Positions 33,181-41,338 of a DNA stretch of 64,000 nucleotides are shown piece after piece (within the stretch, counting starts at the first letter, position 1; each line of letters opens with the position of its first letter). The notes beneath the pieces are model-generated. The model saw only the letters and a program-made list of their open reading frames with translations. It was not told the origin of the DNA and ran no database searches. Source of the stretch: FEN-1219 sp964503125 (GTDB lineage: Bacteria > Pseudomonadota > Gammaproteobacteria > Steroidobacterales > Rariloculaceae); the NCBI GenBank assembly GCA_964503125.1, contig CAZCZE010000011.1, positions 62,001-126,000 on the forward strand. The letters are read 5' to 3'. Both the position numbers and the translations under genes were made by a program.

Positions 33181-33651
33181 ATGGAAGGCCTGATTCAAAT
33201 CGGCGTCTTCGTCGTGCTGCTCGCGATCGGTTGGTTCGCCGGTCGAGCCAACGAGCGGCGGCACTTCCGCGAGCTCGTCGAACGGGAGGCCCAGCTGCGT
33301 GAGGTGCTCGTCTTCAACGAGCGGCGCCCGCCCGCCGACCGCGAGTTTGCGCGCGGCGTGCTCGTCGTGGGCTCGGTCGTGATCGCCGAGGACTATTTCA
33401 AACGAATCGCCGCCGGGCTCCGTGGCCTCGTTGGCGGCCGCATCGGCGTCTACGAATCGCTGCTCGACCGCGGCCGGCGCGAGGCCATCGTGCGCATGAA
33501 ACAGGAAGCGAGCGCGCTCGGCGCGACGATGATCTTCAACGTGCGCCTCGAAACGTCGTCGCTGTCCGAGGACCAAAGCGGCCGCTCGCCGATGTTCTCG
33601 GCGGAGTTCATCGCCTACGGCACGGCGCTCGTGCCGGCACGCAGCGCTTGA
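33181..33651 (+). CDS. Membrane-anchored YbjQ-like protein
   Basis: 156 aa. An N-terminal membrane helix (LIQIGVFVVLLAIGWFAG) precedes a YbjQ-type domain from about residue 55 (VLVVGSVVIAEDYFKRIAAGLRGLVGG..GVYESLL...ALGATMIFNVRLET). It lies 13 bp after the soluble YbjQ gene and overlaps the protease gene by 4 bp. It is probably the membrane partner of the soluble one (inference). Confidence 0.82.
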   Translation: MEGLIQIGVFVVLLAIGWFAGRANERRHFRELVEREAQLREVLVFNERRPPADREFARGVLVVGSVVIAEDYFKRIAAGLRGLVGGRIGVYESLLDRGRREAIVRMKQEASALGATMIFNVRLETSSLSEDQSGRSPMFSAEFIAYGTALVPARSA

Positions 33652-34475
33652 GCTACGAGAACCCCGACGTTCCGCACGAGGTCAACGTCAGTCGCGAGCA
33701 CCCGTTCGCCGAGTTCCTACGCCTGCTCGCCGGCGTCGGCCTCGTGGTCGTGGCCGTGGCCGCCGTGCTGTACTTCACGGCGGGTTGGCTCGCGCGGCTC
33801 GTGCCGTTCGCGACCGAGCGCTCCTGGGTCGGCGACCAGGTGCTCGGCCTCGAGATCGCACCCTCCTCCGCGCCCGATCATGCCGCGATCGAAGCCTATC
33901 TGCGGACATTGAGCGCCGACCTCGGTGCCGTGATGGACCTGCCGGAGTCGATGATCGTGCAAGTGCACTACACGGACTTGCGCGTGCCGAACGCATTCGC
34001 GACGCTCGGCGGCCACATCGTCGTCACGAGCGAGCTCTATCGCCTCATGCCGAGCGAGAACGCGCTCGCCATGGTGCTCGCACACGAAATCGCCCATGTG
34101 AAACTCCGCGATCCGATCGCGGCGGTGGGCGGCGGGGCTTCGGTGGCGCTCGTGCTCGCGCTCGTCAGCGGCGAGGCCGACGGCCTCGTGCCGCAGCTCG
34201 CGACGCTCGTCGCGCTCGGCTACTCGCGCGGCGCCGAGGCGCGCGCCGACGAGGAAGCGCTGGCCGCGCTCGCCGCGCGCTACGGTCATGCGGGCGGCGC
34301 CGCGAGCGTCTTCGAGGTGCTCGCACGGCATAAGGATGCGCTCACCGGCACGCTGCCGTCGTTCCTGTCGACGCATCCCGCCGACGACGAGCGCATCGCC
34401 AATCTCGCGCGCGCGGCCGACAGCTGGCGGCCCGAGCACGCGCCGCTGGTGCCGCTGGCCGTGCCCGGCGACTGA
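33648..34475 (+). CDS. M48-family membrane metalloprotease
   Basis: 275 aa starting at a TTG that overlaps the previous stop (TTGA). One membrane helix spans about 27-46. The zinc motif is LAHEIAHVKL (His146, Glu147, His150) with the third ligand Glu near 206 in GAEARADEEAL. This is the BepA/LoiP/HtpX superfamily. Coupling to two YbjQ-type proteins recurs in E. coli-like surroundings only loosely; the role is probably envelope quality control (inference). Confidence 0.88.
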   Translation: MSYENPDVPHEVNVSREHPFAEFLRLLAGVGLVVVAVAAVLYFTAGWLARLVPFATERSWVGDQVLGLEIAPSSAPDHAAIEAYLRTLSADLGAVMDLPESMIVQVHYTDLRVPNAFATLGGHIVVTSELYRLMPSENALAMVLAHEIAHVKLRDPIAAVGGGASVALVLALVSGEADGLVPQLATLVALGYSRGAEARADEEALAALAARYGHAGGAASVFEVLARHKDALTGTLPSFLSTHPADDERIANLARAADSWRPEHAPLVPLAVPGD

Positions 34476-34479
34476 GGCA

Positions 34480-34576
34480 CAGCAAATCGCTCCTGCATTT
34501 GCTGCATGCCCGCCATCCCTGGCGGGAGCAATAAATTGCTCCTGCATTTATTGCATGCCCGCCATCCCTGGCGGGC
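34480..34576 (-). repeat. GGA-loop hairpin repeat array, locus 2 (two units)
   Basis: On the + strand: CAGCAAAT/ATTTGCTG around CGCTCCTGC (34480-34504), CCCGCCA-TCCC-TGGCGGG (34509-34526), GCAATAAAT/ATTTATTGC around TGCTCCTGC (34528-34554), and GCCCGCCA-TCCC-TGGCGGGC (34557-34576). All four stems are perfect. Read on the minus strand, the loops are GCAGGAGC and GGGA as at locus 1. Lies between convergent genes, directly beyond a terminator. Confidence 0.88.
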
Positions 34577-34608
34577 AAAAAAGACGGCGCCGCTGCGGTG
34601 GCGGCGCC
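34577..34608 (-). terminator. Rho-independent terminator of the CHRD-domain gene
   Basis: Minus strand: the stem GGCGCCGC/GCGGCGCC around a 7-nt loop (34608-34586), then a run of T (34582-34577). It stands 20 bp past the CHRD stop codon and directly before the hairpin repeats. Confidence 0.85.
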
Positions 34609-34627
34609 GGCACCGTTGAATCCGGGA

Positions 34628-35179
34628 CTAGAACAACTGCCCGCGGATCTCGCCTGCGGGGAACAGGCTACTGTGCACGTTGACGTAAACCGCACCGGCC
34701 TTGATGGCCGCGACGAGCTCGGCGAACTCGCCGGGCGCGATGCCTTGGACGGCCGGGCCGATGACGTTGGGCGCGAGGACCTCGCCCGAGACTTCTGGGG
34801 CACACATCGGCACGGGCGACGCGCCCGTTGCCGGCGTGGGCGCCGGATTCGTTCCCGTCTGACAGATCCAGACGCTGATGCCTCCCGACGTGTGATGCTG
34901 GCCGAAGTGCAGGTGCGATTGCGTGACCGTCCCCGTGAGGCCCGAGTACTTGAGTGTGTAGGTGATGAGCCCGCTCCTCTCGTCGATCTCCGCGCGGAAC
35001 GTGCCCTGACCCGTCGTCGACACGCCGCCGCCGGCCGCGAAGACCTCCTGATAGCCCGTGAGCTGCGCGCGCACGCGCTTGCTGCCACGGTCGTCGCGGT
35101 CCGCGCCCGCAACCGCCGTCAACCCCAAACCGACCGCGGCCGTGACGACCGCCGAGACTACCCTTAGCCAACGTTTCAT
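34628..35179 (-). CDS. Secreted CHRD-domain protein
   Basis: 183 aa from the ATG at 35179, behind GGGAGG. The signal peptide ends near VAGA. The CHRD fold follows: VRAQLTGYQEV, FRAEIDERSGLITYTLKYSGL, SHLHFGQHHTSGGISVWIC and AVYVNVHSSLFPAGEIRGQL. CHRD proteins are extracytoplasmic and bind metal through the conserved His pattern in some structures; the physiological role is unknown. Confidence 0.85.
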   Translation of the reverse strand: MKRWLRVVSAVVTAAVGLGLTAVAGADRDDRGSKRVRAQLTGYQEVFAAGGGVSTTGQGTFRAEIDERSGLITYTLKYSGLTGTVTQSHLHFGQHHTSGGISVWICQTGTNPAPTPATGASPVPMCAPEVSGEVLAPNVIGPAVQGIAPGEFAELVAAIKAGAVYVNVHSSLFPAGEIRGQLF

Positions 35180-35255
35180 GGTTTTTCCTCCCGTTTGGCA
35201 CACGCCGGGGCCGCCGCGGCACCGGTTTGCTGTTGGAGGGTGAGTCCCGGGCCAA

Positions 35256-35271
35256 TGTGAACCGGTTCACA
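35256..35271. promoter_or_regulatory. Perfect 16-bp palindrome, LacI-family-type operator
   Basis: TGTGAACCGGTTCACA is a perfect palindrome centred on CG, the hallmark of LacI-family operators. It lies in the divergent region between the CHRD gene (start 35179, minus) and the DsbA-like gene (start 35401, plus). No LacI-type regulator is encoded in the window. Confidence 0.6.
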
Positions 35272-35400
35272 CGTCCGGCAGCGGACGTCAAGTTCCCTCA
35301 AGCCGCGGCTCGCGCTCGTTGCCGCACCCCCTAGGGCGACGCTAAGCTTCTAAGACAAGGCCGAGGCCGGCCTGGGCCCACCGAATCAAGGAGTTTGAAC

Positions 35401-36063
35401 GTGAGATCGACCACTTCCCGCGCGCTGGCATTCGTGAGCGTTACCGCCCTCGCTTGGGCTGCCGAGGCTCAGGCGCCGGTACCCCCGTTCGAGGCAGGGA
35501 AGCATTACACGGTGTTGTCGCCGGCCCAGCCGACGAGCTCGGACACCGGTAAGGTCGAGGTCACCGAGATCTTCCAGTTCGGCTGCGGCGGCTGCTACAG
35601 CTTCGAGCCGCACATTCAACGTTGGCTCGCGCGTAAGGCCGACTACGTCAACTTCGTGCGCCTCCCGGCACTCTGGAACCCCATGGGGATACTGCACGCG
35701 CGCGCCTACTACACGGCGGAAGCGCTCGGCAAGACCGACGAGATCGACGGCCCGTTCTTCGCCGAGTTCCACACCAACCGCAACTACCTCGATACCGAAG
35801 CGAAGCTCGCGGACTTCTTCGCCAAGCACGGAGTCGATGCCGCCACGTTCAAGAGCACGTTCAACTCGTTCAGCGTCAACGCGAAGCTCAAGCGCGCCGA
35901 GGAGCTCGTGAAACGCTATCGCGTGCAGGCGACGCCGACGATCGTCGTCAACGGCAAGTTCGTGACGACCGGCGCGCAGTCGGGCACCTACGAGGGCTGG
36001 TTCGCGATCGTCGACGATCTCGCAGCGCGCGAGCATGCCGCGAGCACGGCGGCCGCGCAGTAG
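35401..36063 (+). CDS. DsbA-like thiol:disulfide oxidoreductase
   Basis: 220 aa from the GTG at 35401, 8 bases after AAGGAG; the TTG at 35395 is too close to that site. Signal peptide to about AEAQA. The thioredoxin-fold active site is FGCGGCYSFEP (Cys62-Gly-Gly-Cys65), not the usual CPHC. The cis-Pro loop is QATPTIVVNGKFV. Size and layout are DsbA. The CGGC dipeptide should change redox potential, so the role may be narrower than bulk oxidation. Confidence 0.9.
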   Translation: MRSTTSRALAFVSVTALAWAAEAQAPVPPFEAGKHYTVLSPAQPTSSDTGKVEVTEIFQFGCGGCYSFEPHIQRWLARKADYVNFVRLPALWNPMGILHARAYYTAEALGKTDEIDGPFFAEFHTNRNYLDTEAKLADFFAKHGVDAATFKSTFNSFSVNAKLKRAEELVKRYRVQATPTIVVNGKFVTTGAQSGTYEGWFAIVDDLAAREHAASTAAAQ

Positions 36064-36320
36064 CGGCTCAGGGCAGCGGCAGCCCGAGGAACCAAACAAG
36101 AAACAGGGCGAAGAAACGCGCGCTGTGCCGGTAGATAGCGGGTTCTGGGCGGGCATTGATGGCGCGGTCTCCGGCTGGGCGGCCGAATCTTATGGAACCC
36201 GCGGAGGGCGGTCCAGACATGCGGGCTCCGTCACGGACGCGAGCCAACGGCAGGCTCGGCGGGCCCCGAACGTGATCCATTTACTATTCCGGCGGCCCGG
36301 GCGGCGGAAGATGTGCCGCA

Positions 36321-37022
36321 ATGTCGTACCGAGCCCGCCACCTGCCCTACGCGCTCGTGCTGCTTGCCGCTCTGGGCGGCGGCTGCGACAGCGAGCGTGA
36401 CGCCGCGCCCGTCACGACGCCGATGCCCGCGACGCTGGCCGGCGTGTACTCGGGGGAGCTGCCGTGCAGCAACTGCGCGGCGATCGCGACGACGCTCTGG
36501 TTGCGCCCCGACGGCCGCTTTTTCATGCGGCAACGGTTCGTCGACGAGGGTGCCGGCACCGCCGCGCGGAGCGCAGCCGACGCTGCCGCGACCTACAGCC
36601 TCGGGCGCTGGCACTGGGACGAGCTCGAGGCCGAAGCCGTGCTGCGCGGCGCAGGACCCGAGCGGCGACTCGGGACGCTCGACGGCGAGCGCCTGGAGCT
36701 GCGCGTCGCTTCGCCGCTCGAGCACGTGCTCACGCGCGATGCCGGCGCGCTGCCGTTCGACGACCGGCTCACGCTCGACGGGGAAAGCGCCGTGACCGAG
36801 AAGGGCGCAACGTTCCGCGAGTGCCTCACGGGCCTCAAGTTCACGGTGGCCGAGAGCGGCGCCTATCGCGAGCTCACGCGCCAGCACCGGCGCATGAACG
36901 CGAGCGGCAAGGTGGCCCTCACGACGATCGAGGGCCACTTCGTGGCAGCGGGCGAGCGCCTCGTCGTCGACCGGTTCGTGACGCTCAAGCCCGGCACGGC
37001 CTGCCCGGCCGGCCGGCCTTGA
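36321..37022 (+). CDS. NlpE-like copper/envelope-stress lipoprotein
   Basis: 233 aa. The lipobox LGGGC puts the lipidated Cys at about residue 22. An NlpE N-terminal domain follows (AGVYSGELPCSNCAAIATTLWLRPDGRFFM), with the CxxC motif that senses copper or redox state in E. coli NlpE. The second half (LTLDGESAVTEKGATFRECLTG) is less conserved. The preceding 257 bp contain no gene I can support. A role in surface or copper sensing is inference. Confidence 0.78.
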   Translation: MSYRARHLPYALVLLAALGGGCDSERDAAPVTTPMPATLAGVYSGELPCSNCAAIATTLWLRPDGRFFMRQRFVDEGAGTAARSAADAAATYSLGRWHWDELEAEAVLRGAGPERRLGTLDGERLELRVASPLEHVLTRDAGALPFDDRLTLDGESAVTEKGATFRECLTGLKFTVAESGAYRELTRQHRRMNASGKVALTTIEGHFVAAGERLVVDRFVTLKPGTACPAGRP

Positions 37023-37109
37023 GCTACGCGGCTTCGGCTCCGCGGCGCAGCGTGAAACTTGCGACCGCCATGCGTAGACTAAGGCTCTGCGGCTCGCATC
37101 AGAATTACA

Positions 37110-37709
37110 ATGGATCAAGAGCTCAAACGCCCGAGTCGGGCGCGCTTCTCCGACGACAGCGCGGACCTCGCGTTGCTCGAGCGCGTAGCCAACGGCGACC
37201 GCGAGGCCCTGCGCGATCTCTACGGCACGTACTATCACCCGCTGCTGCGGTTCATCTATCGGATCACGGGACGGCTCGACCTCGCTCAAGAGGGCGTCAA
37301 CGACGTGATGCTCGTGGTCTGGCGCAGCAGCCGCTCGTTCGGGCGGCGCTCCACGGTCTCGACCTGGATCATGGGCATCGCCTACCGCAAGGCGCTCAAG
37401 CTGCTCGCGACCTCGCGCCGCTGGACGGCGCGCCTGGCCAGCGACCCGCTTGAGGATCTGCTTGAACGTTCGCCGCCGAGCGCGGAACACAGCGAGGACG
37501 GCGACTTGCGCGACCTGCTCGACGAGGCCTTGCGGCACCTCTCGGCCGAGCACCGCGCCGTCGTGGAGCTGACCTATTTCTACGGGTGCTCGTACGAAGA
37601 GATCGCCGTCATCGCCGCGTGTCCGGTCAACACGGTGAAGACACGTATGTTTCACGCTCGCGCCAAACTGAAAACGTTGCTGCCCGCGCTCGGCAAGGGC
37701 CCGTTGTGA
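37110..37709 (+). CDS. ECF-type RNA polymerase sigma factor
   Basis: 199 aa. Region 2 is at about 20-95 (LLERVANGDREALRDLYGTYYHPLLRFIYRITG... STWIMGIAYRKALKLL). Region 4 is at about 135-190 (LSAEHRAVVELTYFYGCSYEEIAVIAACPVNTVKTRMFHARAKLK). It overlaps the next gene by GTGA. With the following anti-sigma and protease genes it forms a three-gene signalling unit. Confidence 0.93.
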   Translation: MDQELKRPSRARFSDDSADLALLERVANGDREALRDLYGTYYHPLLRFIYRITGRLDLAQEGVNDVMLVVWRSSRSFGRRSTVSTWIMGIAYRKALKLLATSRRWTARLASDPLEDLLERSPPSAEHSEDGDLRDLLDEALRHLSAEHRAVVELTYFYGCSYEEIAVIAACPVNTVKTRMFHARAKLKTLLPALGKGPL

Positions 37710-38353
37710 CCGAACCCGAAGCGTTCGGTCACGACCGGGCGTTCGACCTGCTGCCCTGGCTCGTCAACGGCACGCTCGATTCGACGCAGCGCGACGCGGT
37801 CGAGCAGCACGTGCGCACCTGCATCGTCTGCCGCCGCGAGCTCAAGGAGCAGCGGCACCTCAAGGCTGCCTTGTGCGACCAGCCGACCATTCACGTCTCC
37901 GCGCACGCCGGCCTGGCCGAGCTCGATCGGCGGCTCGACGCCACGCCGACCGCAGGCAACCGGGTGCGCGAATGGGGCGGACGGTACGCGGCGCTGCAGC
38001 CGTTCGCGTTCGCCACGGCCGCCGGCATCGCGTTGCTCGCGTTCTTGCTCTGGCTCACGCCGTTGCCCGAGATGGGCGCCGAAGGCTACGCGACGCTGGC
38101 GACCGAAACCGGCGAGACCACGAAGCTCATCGACGTCGTGTTCGCGCAGCAAACCACTGCGGCCGAGATGGTCGCCCTGCTCGCCGAGATCGACGGCGAG
38201 ATCGTCGCCGGCCCGAGCGCGGTCGGCCGCTACAGCGTGCGCGTGGCGGACGGCCGGGCGAACGACGCCCAGTTGACCAAAGCCGTCGACCGCCTCGCCG
38301 CCGATCCGCGCGTCCGCTTCGCGGGCGCGTCGCTCGCCGAGTTGCCGCCATGA
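37706..38353 (+). CDS. Zinc-finger anti-sigma factor
   Basis: 215 aa from the GTG at 37706, which shares four bases with the sigma stop. The HVRTCIVCRREL motif (His-x3-Cys-x2-Cys) near residue 34 is the ZAS anti-sigma signature. One membrane helix lies at about 98-118 (FAFATAAGIALLAFLLWLTP). The periplasmic domain (about 120-215) has an FAQQTTAAEMVALLAEIDGEIVAGPSAVGRYSV stretch, reminiscent of peptidase-inhibitor/propeptide-like folds. It overlaps the protease gene by ATGA. Confidence 0.88.
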   Translation: MTEPEAFGHDRAFDLLPWLVNGTLDSTQRDAVEQHVRTCIVCRRELKEQRHLKAALCDQPTIHVSAHAGLAELDRRLDATPTAGNRVREWGGRYAALQPFAFATAAGIALLAFLLWLTPLPEMGAEGYATLATETGETTKLIDVVFAQQTTAAEMVALLAEIDGEIVAGPSAVGRYSVRVADGRANDAQLTKAVDRLAADPRVRFAGASLAELPP

Positions 38354-39603
38354 GAGTTTTGTTCGCCGCAGTCATCGCCCTAGCCATGACCGCGTGCGCG
38401 ACGACCGGCACCGTGCGCAATGCGGGGGCCGCCGACGACGCGGCCGCGCGCCAGATCCTCGTCACGGTCCGCCAGCCGGCTGCGGTGATGGCGGGCATCA
38501 CCGGCCCGCCGAACCAGCGCTACCTGCAGCGCCGTTACGGGCCGTCGCCGTCCGTCGACCGCATCCTCACGCAGCTCGCGCACGAGCACGGCTTGCGCCG
38601 CGTCGAAGGTTGGCCGATTCAGTCGCTCGACGTCTATTGCGAAGTGCTCGTCGTGCCCTTAGGAAGCGACGTCGCGGCGGTCATCGCCGCGCTCGGCCGC
38701 GATCCGCGCGTCGACCTCGCCCAGCGCATGAATCTGTTCCGCACGCAGGCCGCGCGCTACGACGATCCCTACCTCACCCTGCAATCGGCGGCCGCCACCA
38801 TGGAGGTCGAGCAGGCCCACGAGCTCGCGACCGGTCGCGGCGTTTCGATCGCGATCATCGACTCCGCGATCGATGCCGACCACCCCGACTTGCGCGGCCG
38901 CGTGCGCATCGCGCGCAATCTCGCGGCCGAGCACCCGCAGCCGCGCGGCGGCGAGATCCACGGCACCGCGATAGCGGGCATCATCGCTTCGGCCGTCAAC
39001 AATAACGAAGGGATCATCGGCGTCGCGCCCGACGTCAGCATCGCGGCGCTGCGCGCCTGCTGGGCCATCGCCGACGGCGACCTCGCGGCACAGTGCTCGA
39101 GCCTCTCGCTCGCACGCGCGCTCGAGGTCGCGCTCGTGCTGGGCCCCGACGTCATCAACTTGAGCCTCGCCGGCCCCGAGGACCCGTTGCTCGCGCGCCT
39201 GCTCGATCAGGTCATCGAGCGCGGCATCGTCGTCGTCACGGCGCACCCCACGACGCCGTCGAGCTCGCTCGCGTTCCCGTCCTCGCACCCGCGCGTGCTC
39301 ACGGCGCATTCGTCGATGACGCCAGTGAACTCGCCTTCACCGTACATCCTGGCGGCGCCCGCCAACGAGGTGCTGACGACGACGCCGGGCTCGAGCTACG
39401 CGTTCCTCACGGGCAACTCGCTCGCGGCCGCACACACGACGGGCGTCGTGGCCTTGCTCATGGAACGCCAGCCCGACCTCGACGCCGAGCGCATCGCCGT
39501 GATTCTCACGTCGACGACGACGTACTCGGCCGGCAGCGCGTCGATCAACGCGTGCCGCGCCGTCGCGCGCATCGCGGGCACGGCCTCGTGTGCCGCGCCC
39601 TGA
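38350..39603 (+). CDS. S8 (subtilisin-like) serine protease lipoprotein
   Basis: 417 aa. Lipobox LAMTAC gives Cys16. An N-terminal region of about 130 residues resembles a propeptide (VYCEVLVVPLGSDVAAVIAAL). The S8 catalytic residues are Asp171 in AIIDSAID, His204 in IHGTAIAG and Ser357 in GNSLAAAH. The oxyanion Asn normally found in an AAGN-type motif is not evident; the sequence there is VVVTAHPTT, so activity may be altered. Encoded with a sigma/anti-sigma pair, it may cleave the anti-sigma domain or be its output (inference). Confidence 0.85.
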   Translation: MRVLFAAVIALAMTACATTGTVRNAGAADDAAARQILVTVRQPAAVMAGITGPPNQRYLQRRYGPSPSVDRILTQLAHEHGLRRVEGWPIQSLDVYCEVLVVPLGSDVAAVIAALGRDPRVDLAQRMNLFRTQAARYDDPYLTLQSAAATMEVEQAHELATGRGVSIAIIDSAIDADHPDLRGRVRIARNLAAEHPQPRGGEIHGTAIAGIIASAVNNNEGIIGVAPDVSIAALRACWAIADGDLAAQCSSLSLARALEVALVLGPDVINLSLAGPEDPLLARLLDQVIERGIVVVTAHPTTPSSSLAFPSSHPRVLTAHSSMTPVNSPSPYILAAPANEVLTTTPGSSYAFLTGNSLAAAHTTGVVALLMERQPDLDAERIAVILTSTTTYSAGSASINACRAVARIAGTASCAAP

Positions 39604-39624
39604 GGCGGCGCGCGGTTCCGAACG

Positions 39625-40362
39625 TCAAAACCTGGGACGCTTGCCGCGCACGGCGTAGGAAACGCTGAGCACGTAACGATCGGCGTACGGATCGCCCATG
39701 TAGTTGCGCCACGCGTAGTTGCCGTCGTAGTAGCGCAAGTCGAGCGCGAGCGCGCCGATGAGCTTCGATGCACCGAAGTTCCAGTGCGTGATCCTCGGCC
39801 CGTCCGCCACGTCGAAGAGGCCGATTGCGCCGCCGACCTCGACGTCGCCGCGCAACGGAAACACGACCGATACTTCCTGGTTCAGCGCGGAGCTCAAGCG
39901 CACGTAGTGCTCGTCGTTGTAGGAAGCCGTGTAAAACACACGGTCGCGAAACCCGAAGGTCGCGCTCACCTCGTCGTAGTTGTAGCCGGCCGCGTCGGGA
40001 TAGACGTAGCGGCCGTAGCTCGCAGTCCACGACCAGCTCTCGTGGCGATCGTGGTAGCCGACGTAGGCGCTGGTCTCGATGTCACGGGTCTGGCCCGGGT
40101 AGTTCTCGGGGTAGTCGACGCTCTGCGCGCGCGCGTAGGCGAAAAATCCGGCGTAATGCTGATAGTCGATGCCGAGCTGCAGCGACGGGCCGTCGCTGTG
40201 AGCGAGACCGTGCTTCCAGTAACCGCTGCCGAGCGTGACGTAGCCGTTGACGTTCGAGACGAGCTCCTGGGCATGCGTCAGCGCGGGCGCGCAGAGCGCG
40301 ACCACGACGCCGACGACGAACGCTGCCCGCACGCGGCCCACGGATCGATACCTCCCACCCAA
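39625..40362 (-). CDS. TorF-family putative porin (TIGR02001 type)
   Basis: 245 aa. The signal peptide ends near LTHAQ. The mature protein is a series of aromatic-ended beta strands (NVNGYVTLGSGYWKHGLAHS, SWTASYGRYVYPD, RVFYTASYNDEHY) with the GGAIGLFDVADG stretch. That layout matches the TIGR02001 group of outer-membrane proteins with proposed channel function. Convergent with the S8 protease gene. Confidence 0.8.
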   Translation of the reverse strand: MGGRYRSVGRVRAAFVVGVVVALCAPALTHAQELVSNVNGYVTLGSGYWKHGLAHSDGPSLQLGIDYQHYAGFFAYARAQSVDYPENYPGQTRDIETSAYVGYHDRHESWSWTASYGRYVYPDAAGYNYDEVSATFGFRDRVFYTASYNDEHYVRLSSALNQEVSVVFPLRGDVEVGGAIGLFDVADGPRITHWNFGASKLIGALALDLRYYDGNYAWRNYMGDPYADRYVLSVSYAVRGKRPRF

Positions 40363-40460
40363 CGACTGGACTCGATTCTAGGCCCGAGCGGCAGCCCCCC
40401 GCCACCGGCAACGAGGCTCGGGTGTCATAATCCGTTGCTACCAAGCAGAGACTTTCGACG

Positions 40461-41288
40461 ATGCACGGCGCCAAAAGCTCGTTCGCCAAGGCCTGGTACC
40501 GCCTCGGCACGCGGCGCCGGCTGGCTCGCAACGAATGGAGCGAACAGTACTGGGAGGAGCGCGGCGGACAACGGATCGTGCCCTGCCGGCGGTGCCCGAA
40601 GTTCGACGCGCGGCAGGGCGAATGCGGCGTCCCGTTCGGGAGCCCCTTGCGCAAGTGCGTCGTGGCGGCGACCGAGGCCCACCTGCGTGGCAGTCGCGGC
40701 CTGCGGGTGCTCGAGCTCGGCTACGCGCGCCGCTCCTATGGCAAGCGCATCGTCGAGCTTTGCGGCGGCTCCTGGACCGGCGTCGAGCCGCGCGTCGACC
40801 GTAGCCGCGCACCGCGGCTCGGCGCGGGCGGCTACGGGCATGCCGGCGAGATCCCGTTCCCCGACGGCACGTTCGCTCTCGTGTTCGGCAATCAGTCGTT
40901 CGAGCATTGGGAAGAGCCGTTGCCCGACGGCTCTGCGCCGCCTTCCTATCGCGAGTGCCTCGCGGCGATTTGGCGCGTGCTGCGCCCCGGGGGCCTGCTC
41001 TATCTCGACGCGCCGATTCACCTGCACGGCCACGAGATGTTCGTCGCCGGCGACCTCGAAAGGATCCTGGCCCTGTTCGCCGACGATCTTTGGGCCGACG
41101 TCACGGCCGAGCGCTGGCGCTACGACCACGCCCCGCTGCCGCGCTACCCGACACCCGCGGCCGACGTGGCCTACGTGCGCGGCACGATCAAGAGCTACGA
41201 CCTAAGCGAGATCGCCGACTTGCAGACCAAGGGCACGGTCTGGCTGCTCGCAATCACGGCCGTCAAGCGCCCGCCGTCGCCCGCATGA
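40461..41288 (+). CDS. Class I SAM-dependent methyltransferase with N-terminal Cys motif
   Basis: 275 aa. SAM-binding motif I is RVLELGYARRSYGKR near residue 85 (less glycine-rich than usual). FPDGTFALVFGNQSFEHWE and RVLRPGGLLYLDAPIH are class I post-motifs. Before them sits a cysteine motif, CRRCPKFDARQGECGVPFGSPLRKC (four or five Cys, residues 41-65, split here for length), which could bind metal. Substrate unknown; no neighbouring biosynthetic genes. Confidence 0.8.
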   Translation: MHGAKSSFAKAWYRLGTRRRLARNEWSEQYWEERGGQRIVPCRRCPKFDARQGECGVPFGSPLRKCVVAATEAHLRGSRGLRVLELGYARRSYGKRIVELCGGSWTGVEPRVDRSRAPRLGAGGYGHAGEIPFPDGTFALVFGNQSFEHWEEPLPDGSAPPSYRECLAAIWRVLRPGGLLYLDAPIHLHGHEMFVAGDLERILALFADDLWADVTAERWRYDHAPLPRYPTPAADVAYVRGTIKSYDLSEIADLQTKGTVWLLAITAVKRPPSPA

Positions 41289-41338
41289 CGGCACCGCTTC
41301 GCGAGGCGCGCGCCGCGGCGATGCGTTAGGCTACGGCC

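Noticed and set aside
36068..36280. 70-codon minus-strand frame with a hydrophobic end (ALFLVWFLGLPLP)
   Set aside because: No ribosome site, no recognisable family, and a basic low-complexity first half; not enough to call a gene or remnant.
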